Below, piece by piece: positions 58,406-64,000 of a DNA stretch of 64,000 bases. The notes below the pieces were generated by a model. The model was not told the origin of the DNA and ran no database searches. It saw only the letters and a program-made list of their open reading frames with translations. Made by a program: the position numbers and the translations under genes. The stretch's first letter is position 1. Every line of letters begins with the position of its first letter. This DNA is from Flavobacteriaceae bacterium UBA1682 (lineage in GTDB: Bacteria; Bacteroidota; Bacteroidia; Flavobacteriales; Flavobacteriaceae): positions 69,686-133,685 of the forward strand of contig DCKE01000027.1 in assembly GCA_002320285.1 (NCBI GenBank). Direction: 5' to 3'.

Positions 58406-58413
58406 TACTTTTG
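58406..58413 (+). promoter_or_regulatory. TAnnTTTG promoter element for topA
   Basis: TACTTTTG, exact consensus, 19 nt before the topA ATG. Confidence 0.6.
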
Positions 58414-58432
58414 CTCCATAAAATAGTGAAAA

Positions 58433-60976
58433 ATGGCAAAGAATTTAGTGATAGTGGAGTCCCCTGCGAAAGCGAAAACCATAGAAAAGTTTTTGGGAAA
58501 AGATTTTCAAGTTGAATCCAGTTATGGACATATTGCTGACCTTCCGTCTAAAGAAATAGGAGTAGATATCGAAAATGGATTTAAACCCAGATACGAAGTC
58601 TCTCCAGATAAAAAGGCAGTGGTTAAGAAGTTGAAGGATCTTTCTAAAAAAGCAGAAATGGTTTGGTTGGCTTCCGATGAGGATCGTGAGGGTGAGGCTA
58701 TTGCTTGGCATTTAGCAGAAGAATTAAATTTGACTGAGGAGAAAACGAAACGAATTGTCTTTCACGAAATTACCAAAACCGCCATTCATAAGGCGATCGA
58801 AAACCCCCGGAAGATCGATTATAATCTAGTTAATGCACAGCAAGCCAGACGTGTTCTGGATCGCTTAGTGGGTTATGAATTATCTCCTGTATTGTGGAAA
58901 AAAGTTAAAGGAGGACTTTCAGCAGGACGGGTACAATCGGTTTCCGTAAGATTGATTGTAGAGCGAGAAAGGGAGATTAACAATTTTAATGCGGAAGCTT
59001 CTTTTAGTATTTCGGCGGAGTTTTCTAATGAAGCAGGAAAAACATTAAAAGCCAAGCTGCCTAAGAATTTTGCTACTTTAAAGGAAGCGCAGGATTTTTT
59101 AAATAAAAATATCGGGGCTAAATATAAAGTGGCGGACTTAGAAACCAAACCGGCAAAAAAGTCTCCAGCTGCACCCTTCACCACATCGACACTTCAGCAA
59201 GAGGCCGCTAGAAAATTGCATTATACCGTTGGTCAAACCATGATGTTAGCTCAGCGTTTATATGAAAGCGGATTAATTACCTATATGAGAACGGATAGTG
59301 TTAATTTATCGCAAGATGCAATGAAAGCTGCCGCAGCAGAAATCACAAAATCATATGGGGCGGAATACAGCAAACCACAAACTTATATTACAAAAAGTAA
59401 AGGTGCTCAAGAAGCTCACGAGGCTATCCGTCCTACGGATATGTCGTTGCATCATGCCAATATAGATAGAGATCAAGCGCGTTTATACGACTTGATCTGG
59501 AAACGTACTTTAGCTTCACAAATGAGTGATGCGCGTTTGGAGAGAACAGTAGTGAAAATCGAATCGAATCAATATAAAGAGCTTTTCAGTGCTACAGGTG
59601 AGGTATTGTTATTTGAGGGCTTTTTAAAAGTATATTTAGAAGGACATGACGATGAGGAGGAAGAGGTAGAAGGCATTTTACCTGCTCTTAAAGTCAATGA
59701 GGTTTTATTGAACAAATACATTACAGCTACCCAGCGATTTTCAAGACCAGCTTCGCGATATACAGAGGCTTCATTGGTTAAGAAACTGGAAGAGTTAGGT
59801 ATTGGACGACCGTCTACTTACGCACCGACTATTTCTACAATTATAGCGAGAACTTATGTTGAGAAAGGAGTTTCGGAAGGAAAAGAGCGTCCGTATCAAA
59901 TGTTGGTATTAAAAGATGGCATCATTACGTCGTCGGATTTGATAGAAAAAGTAGGATCTGAGAAGGGAAAACTTCTTCCTACTGATATCGGTATTATAGT
60001 TAATGATTTCTTGGTTAAGAACTTTGGAACTATATTAGACTATAATTTTACGGCTAAGGTAGAGCAGGATTTTGATGAAATAGCTGCTGGAAATGAAGAC
60101 TGGGCGATGATGATGCAAGATTTTTACAATCATTTTCATCCAGTAGTACGCGATGTAGAGGAAAACGCAGAACGCGAATCAGGTGAGCGTATATTGGGAA
60201 CCGATCCGCAATCTGGCAAACCGGTTTTGGTTCGTTTAGGTAAATTTGGTCCGATTGCTCAAATCGGTGATGCCGATGATGAGCACAAACAATTTGCCAG
60301 TTTAAAACCCGATCAAAATATTGGAACGATCACCTTGGAAGAAGCCTTGACCTTGTTTTTGTTGCCTAAGATGTTAGGAGAGTATAAAGGGGAAGAAGTT
60401 GAAGTTAATAACGGTCGATTTGGACCTTATGTACGTCACGGTGCTGTATTTATTTCTTTGCCTAGGGGAGAAGATCCTTTAGATGTGAGTTTGGAGCGTG
60501 CCACGGAGTTGATTAAAGAAAAAGAAGTAGCTGATGCACCCATTGCGACTTATCAGGATTTACCTGTACAAAAAGGAGTAGGGCGTTTTGGACCATATTT
60601 AAAGTGGAACGGACTTTTTATCAATGTAAATAAAAAATACGATTTCGACAATTTGTCCAAATCCGATATCGAGGAGTTGATTTCTGATAAAATCCAAAAG
60701 GATATTGATAAGGTTGTTCACGATTGGAAAGAGGAGGGAATTCGAGTAGAAAAAGCACGATGGGGACGTTCCGTTATCCTAAAAGGCAAGTTGAAAATAG
60801 AACTGAGCAAGGAAGTCGATGCTGCTGCATTGACTCTAGAGGAAGTTCAAGAGATGATCGAGAAAAAAGCCCCTGCCAAAAAAACAGCGGCAAAGAAAAC
60901 AGCGGCAAAGAAAACAGTTGCTAAAAAGGCTACGGCCAAGAAAGCACCAGCAAAGAAGACAACAACTAAAAAATAA
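58433..60976 (+). CDS. topA: DNA topoisomerase I with Lys/Ala-rich C-terminal tail
   Basis: An 847-residue type IA topoisomerase that relaxes negative supercoils. TOPRIM motifs are VESPAKAKTIEKFL (N-terminus) and SDEDREGEAIAWH (D82, D84). The active-site tyrosine is Tyr284 in LITYMRTDSV. Instead of zinc ribbons, the C-terminal part has topoisomerase C-terminal repeats (GKFGPIAQIG, GRFGPYVRHG, GRFGPYLKWNG). It ends with a histone H1-like tail of Lys-Lys-x-Ala repeats at 811-847, which would bind DNA non-specifically. The ureohydrolase-like gene follows after 5 bp. Confidence 0.96.
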   Translation: MAKNLVIVESPAKAKTIEKFLGKDFQVESSYGHIADLPSKEIGVDIENGFKPRYEVSPDKKAVVKKLKDLSKKAEMVWLASDEDREGEAIAWHLAEELNLTEEKTKRIVFHEITKTAIHKAIENPRKIDYNLVNAQQARRVLDRLVGYELSPVLWKKVKGGLSAGRVQSVSVRLIVEREREINNFNAEASFSISAEFSNEAGKTLKAKLPKNFATLKEAQDFLNKNIGAKYKVADLETKPAKKSPAAPFTTSTLQQEAARKLHYTVGQTMMLAQRLYESGLITYMRTDSVNLSQDAMKAAAAEITKSYGAEYSKPQTYITKSKGAQEAHEAIRPTDMSLHHANIDRDQARLYDLIWKRTLASQMSDARLERTVVKIESNQYKELFSATGEVLLFEGFLKVYLEGHDDEEEEVEGILPALKVNEVLLNKYITATQRFSRPASRYTEASLVKKLEELGIGRPSTYAPTISTIIARTYVEKGVSEGKERPYQMLVLKDGIITSSDLIEKVGSEKGKLLPTDIGIIVNDFLVKNFGTILDYNFTAKVEQDFDEIAAGNEDWAMMMQDFYNHFHPVVRDVEENAERESGERILGTDPQSGKPVLVRLGKFGPIAQIGDADDEHKQFASLKPDQNIGTITLEEALTLFLLPKMLGEYKGEEVEVNNGRFGPYVRHGAVFISLPRGEDPLDVSLERATELIKEKEVADAPIATYQDLPVQKGVGRFGPYLKWNGLFINVNKKYDFDNLSKSDIEELISDKIQKDIDKVVHDWKEEGIRVEKARWGRSVILKGKLKIELSKEVDAAALTLEEVQEMIEKKAPAKKTAAKKTAAKKTVAKKATAKKAPAKKTTTKK

Positions 60977-60981
60977 GGACC

Positions 60982-62133
60982 ATGACTTTTGAGTTTTTAA
61001 GACCCTTAAGCGATGACTTTTTACAATTCATCGATGGATTATCTAGACAAGCACTCGGGAAAAAAGTAAGTTTTTTTTCGGGTGGTACTTTTGAATCGTT
61101 TTCAAATTATCAAATCGGAATCATCGGTGTATTGGATAACCGTGGTCAAAGCGATGGAAATGATTGGTCTGAGATCGTAGAGGTCAGAAAAGCGTTTTAT
61201 TCGCTTTTTCCGGGTAACTGGACGGCTAAGATGATCGATTTCGGTGATGTGTTGCCAGGAGAAAATTTGGAAGACACTTATTTTGTGTTGAAAAATTTGA
61301 TTGCCGAGTTGATCCGTCATAAAATTGTACCGATAGTCATTGGGGGATCTCAAGATTTGACCTACCCCATGTATCGCGCTTATGATCAACTAGAGCAAAT
61401 GGTCAATTTGGTTTGTATTGATAATAAATTGGATTTGGTTAAGGAGGATAGTTTTCCAGCCGAATCTTTTTTATCGCGAATTATAATGGAAGCTCCGAAT
61501 AATTTATTTAATTATTCGAATTTGGGATATCAGACCTATTTTAACTCGCAAGAAGAAATTGATTTAATCGATAAATTGTATTTTGAGGCTTACCGAGTTG
61601 GAGAAATTGCGAATGATAGCAAATTGTCTGAACCCGTTTTGCGCGATGCTGATTTGGTAAGTGTAGATATGACGGCTGTAAAATCTGCGGATTCTGGTAA
61701 TTTTGACTATTTTAATCCAAATGGATTTGACGGACGCGAGATTTGTGCTTTGTCTCGTTATTCTGGTTTGAGTGATCGTGTGAGTTCTTTTGGGGTTTTT
61801 AATCATAATAATTCTACAGGAGAAGCGTTATTAGTAGCACAGATCCTGTGGTATTTTGTCGAAGGTTTCAATTTTAGAGCGAACGAATATCCGTTTGTAA
61901 GTAAAGAAAGTTACTTTAAATACATCGTTCCAGTGCTGGATGAAGACGATTTAATCTTTTTTAAGAGCGATAAAACAGAGCGATGGTGGATCGAAGTGTC
62001 TTTTGGAGGAAGTGTTAATGATTCTATAAAAAGAAAGTTACTCTTACCGTGTAGCTACGAAGATTATCTATTAGCCACTGCACAGCAAGTGCCTGAGCGT
62101 TGGTGGAAAGCGATTAAAAAGAGTTTTCTTTAA
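60982..62133 (+). CDS. Formimidoylglutamase/arginase-family protein with degraded metal site
   Basis: A 383-residue ureohydrolase-fold protein. The family frame is recognisable: GGSQDLTYP (124 region), LVCIDNKLDLV (147-151), LVSVDMTAV (229-231), and later SSFGVFNHNNSTGEALLVAQILWYF. The canonical binuclear Mn ligands are His, Asp, His, Asp, Asp, Asp. Here the positions are Gln124, Asp147, Lys149, Asp151, Asp229 and Thr231, so both histidines and one Asp are lost. Catalysis by the normal mechanism is unlikely. It sits 5 bp after topA and 129 bp before gldK, a placement I recall next to gldK in other flavobacteria; a structural role there is speculation. Confidence 0.82.
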   Translation: MTFEFLRPLSDDFLQFIDGLSRQALGKKVSFFSGGTFESFSNYQIGIIGVLDNRGQSDGNDWSEIVEVRKAFYSLFPGNWTAKMIDFGDVLPGENLEDTYFVLKNLIAELIRHKIVPIVIGGSQDLTYPMYRAYDQLEQMVNLVCIDNKLDLVKEDSFPAESFLSRIIMEAPNNLFNYSNLGYQTYFNSQEEIDLIDKLYFEAYRVGEIANDSKLSEPVLRDADLVSVDMTAVKSADSGNFDYFNPNGFDGREICALSRYSGLSDRVSSFGVFNHNNSTGEALLVAQILWYFVEGFNFRANEYPFVSKESYFKYIVPVLDEDDLIFFKSDKTERWWIEVSFGGSVNDSIKRKLLLPCSYEDYLLATAQQVPERWWKAIKKSFL

Positions 62134-62262
62134 CAAAAGCGGGCGAAAAGAATTAAATGTTAAATATAAATTAATTTTTTTTCCGATTTTCGTTGTGTAA
62201 TTAAAAATAAATAAATAGGTTTACGCCTTTGAAATATTAAAATATTATAAACCCAAAAATAT

Positions 62263-63657
62263 ATGAAGAAGTTCATTACACTAACAGCAGTTGTATCAAT
62301 GTTATTCAGTTGTGGTTCTGGCGATAGAGGTGAGCTATTAGGTGGAGTACAAGGTAGACAGTGGAAAACAGAGAAGCCTCATGGTATGGCTTTGATTCCA
62401 GGAGGTACCTTTACGATGGGGAAATCTAGCGAAGATTTCTTAAACACTCAAGATGCCCCTACGAAATCTGTTACAGTTGGTTCATTTTATATGGATGAAA
62501 CAGAGATCACGAATAATCAGTATCGAAAATTTGTTGAATGGGTAAAAGATTCAGTAGTGAGAACACGATTGGCAATTTTTGCCGATGAAATGGGGATGGC
62601 TAAAGGATCAGGAGGAATTGGTGAATACGCTTTCTTAGAAGAAGGTGATCCAGAAAACCAAACTCCTTACGAAAAGTATATGTATGATAATTACTATAGC
62701 ATGTCTATGGATGATGATTTGTACGCAGGAAGAAAATTGAACAAAAAGGCGAGATTGCCAATTAGTTCAAAAAAATATCCAGATGAATATTTTGTTGAGG
62801 TAATGGATTCACTTTATTTACCAGCTAGTGAATCTTTCAATGGATTGAAAACTTTTGATGTATCGAAACTTTCATTCAAATATTCTTACATGGATATTGA
62901 TGCGGCAGTTAGAGACAAAAGCACAAATCTTAGAGAGAAGAGAAGTAAGCACATGAAGTCTGAAACGATTTTGATATATCCAGATACGACACGTTGGATC
63001 AAAGAATTTCAGTTTTCTTATAACGAGCCCATGCACAATGATTATTTCTGGCATGAAGCTTATGGAGAATATCCAGTAGTTGGAGTTAGCTGGCATCAAG
63101 CAAAAGCTTTCTGTGCTTGGAGAACTTTATATAAAAACTCGCATTTAAAAGCCAGAAGAGAATCACACCAAGTTAATGCATACCGTTTGCCAATGGAAGC
63201 AGAATGGGAATATGCTGCGAGAGGTGGTTTAGAATCAGCGATGTATCCGTGGGGAGGTCCTTATACAACGGATGAGAAAGCTTGTTTCTTAGCCAACTTT
63301 AAACCGACAAGAACTAATTATGCTGCAGATGGAGCTTTGTATACGGCTGAGGCTAGATCATATGTTCCTAATGGTTATAATTTATATAATATGGCTGGTA
63401 ACGTGTCTGAATGGACAAGTTCATCTTATGACCCAGCTTCATATGATTTCGTTTCTTCATTGAAACCAAGAGAAAGAAGTTCGTCTAACCCTTTAAAAGT
63501 TGTTAGAGGTGGTTCATGGAGAGATCCTGCTTATTTCTTACAGGTGAGTACTAGAGATTCTGAATTTGCAGATACTGCAAGAAGTTACATCGGTTTCCGT
63601 ACGGTTCAAACGTATTCGGGTCCAAACGTTGTTGATGCACCAAAAGGAGCTAGATAA
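62263..63657 (+). CDS. gldK: Gliding/type IX secretion lipoprotein GldK
   Basis: A 464-residue outer-membrane lipoprotein: lipobox LFSC with Cys17, then a formylglycine-generating-enzyme-like (FGE-sulfatase) domain. Typical blocks are MALIPGGTFTMG, DETEITNNQYRKFV, RLPMEAEWEYAARGG, NVSEWTSSSYDP and VVRGGSWRD...IGFRTVQ. The redox-active Cys of true FGE (near GFRC) is absent, so it is structural. GldK with GldN forms the periplasmic ring of the type IX secretion system (PorK in Porphyromonas). An insert with charged residues lies at about 90-240. gldL follows after 65 bp. Confidence 0.95.
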   Translation: MKKFITLTAVVSMLFSCGSGDRGELLGGVQGRQWKTEKPHGMALIPGGTFTMGKSSEDFLNTQDAPTKSVTVGSFYMDETEITNNQYRKFVEWVKDSVVRTRLAIFADEMGMAKGSGGIGEYAFLEEGDPENQTPYEKYMYDNYYSMSMDDDLYAGRKLNKKARLPISSKKYPDEYFVEVMDSLYLPASESFNGLKTFDVSKLSFKYSYMDIDAAVRDKSTNLREKRSKHMKSETILIYPDTTRWIKEFQFSYNEPMHNDYFWHEAYGEYPVVGVSWHQAKAFCAWRTLYKNSHLKARRESHQVNAYRLPMEAEWEYAARGGLESAMYPWGGPYTTDEKACFLANFKPTRTNYAADGALYTAEARSYVPNGYNLYNMAGNVSEWTSSSYDPASYDFVSSLKPRERSSSNPLKVVRGGSWRDPAYFLQVSTRDSEFADTARSYIGFRTVQTYSGPNVVDAPKGAR

Positions 63658-63722
63658 TCGAAAATTGAAAAACCAATAAACCAATAAAAAACTATTAACT
63701 AACTAAATTAATTACACAAATT

Positions 63723-64000
63723 ATGGCGATACCTAAAAAAGTGATGAACTTCTGCTACGGGATGGGGGCAGCGGTCGTAATTCTCGGAGCTTTATTCAAA
63801 ATTACTCATATGGAATTTGGCCCTTTAAATGGAAATAACATGTTGACCATTGGACTTGTGGTAGAGGCATTGATTTTTGCAATCTCAGCTTTCGAACCAG
63901 TAGATGATGAATTGGATTGGTCAAGAGTATATCCGGAATTAAAAGGTGGTGAAGCTAGGTCAGTTCAAGTTGCCGGATTCGGTGGAACAGGTTTTGGTGG
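63723..64000 (+). CDS. gldL: Gliding/type IX secretion motor protein GldL, 5' part (cut by window edge)
   Basis: First 92 codons are present: MAIPKKVMNFCYGMGAAVVILGALFKI then THMEFGPLNGNN, and a second helix LTIGLVVEALIFAISAFEP, matching GldL/PorL. Two N-terminal membrane helices carry a buried Glu (in VVEALIF) that belongs to the proton-driven GldLM motor. The rest of the protein lies beyond 64000. ATG at 63723 chosen. Confidence 0.93.
   Translation, partial: MAIPKKVMNFCYGMGAAVVILGALFKITHMEFGPLNGNNMLTIGLVVEALIFAISAFEPVDDELDWSRVYPELKGGEARSVQVAGFGGTGFG

Noticed and set aside
1..64000. CRISPR arrays, phage genes, insertion sequences or integrases
   Set aside because: I saw no regularly spaced repeats, transposase or integrase motifs; the tRNA ends are not flanked by integrase genes or duplicated attachment sites.

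Overview
The window comes from a member of the Bacteroidota, almost certainly family Flavobacteriaceae. The evidence is gliding and type IX secretion genes (gldB, gldC, gldK, start of gldL), the exosortase F pair, a HYC_CC_PP protein, a primary sigma factor of only 287 residues, TonB-dependent receptors with carboxypeptidase-regulatory-like N-termini, and more than 20 copies of the Bacteroidota promoter element TAnnTTTG placed just upstream of genes. It is low-GC, tightly packed chromosomal sequence. I see no phage, insertion sequence, integrase or CRISPR array.

Layout. Positions 1-9.8 kb hold the 3' end of a tRNA-Gly, then metabolic and envelope genes (acyl-CoA dehydrogenase, peptidase E, TatA/B-like protein plus PAP2 phosphatase, O-methyltransferase, rlmN, polyprenyl synthetase, a DUF5686-type outer-membrane protein). 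At 9.8-12.2 kb is an ECF sigma factor, a probable membrane anti-sigma protein and an outer-membrane protein in one unit. At 12.3-18.6 kb are dnaG (lacking all four canonical zinc ligands), a LuxR-type response regulator, nadE, gldB-gldC, yihA and an alpha/beta hydrolase. From 18.97 to 34.8 kb runs the complete division and cell-wall (dcw) cluster mraZ-rsmH-ftsL-ftsI-murE-mraY-murD-ftsW-murG-murC-ftsQ-ftsA-ftsZ. It is preceded by phased GTGG boxes that look like the MraZ operator.

At 34.8-40.7 kb are yqeY, a tRNA-Arg, and a looser accessory stretch with long AT-rich spacers, three proteins I cannot name, a flavin monooxygenase-like oxidoreductase and a CBS-pair protein. At 41-44.1 kb, on the minus strand, is a metal-handling cassette (HYC_CC_PP protein, TonB-dependent receptor, periplasmic HMA protein). 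It is followed by the exosortase XrtF and its associated membrane protein, and divergently by a GAF/free-methionine-sulfoxide-reductase-like protein. Then come rpsO, pnp, a decayed flavin monooxygenase, rpoD, rpe, groES-groEL (minus), and a five-gene minus-strand unit miaB - sigma-54 activator - lptE - TPR-like protein - secG. The last part is topA, an arginase-family protein with a degraded metal site, gldK and the start of gldL.

The most unusual points are the zinc-less DnaG, the ureohydrolase-fold protein next to the gldK locus that has lost both metal-binding histidines, the exosortase F pair with no recognisable substrate nearby, the phased mraZ operator, and several genes whose -7 element lies only 4-6 nt from the start codon, which implies leaderless mRNAs. 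Most of the window is ordinary housekeeping sequence. I did not find a clearly new multi-gene system.
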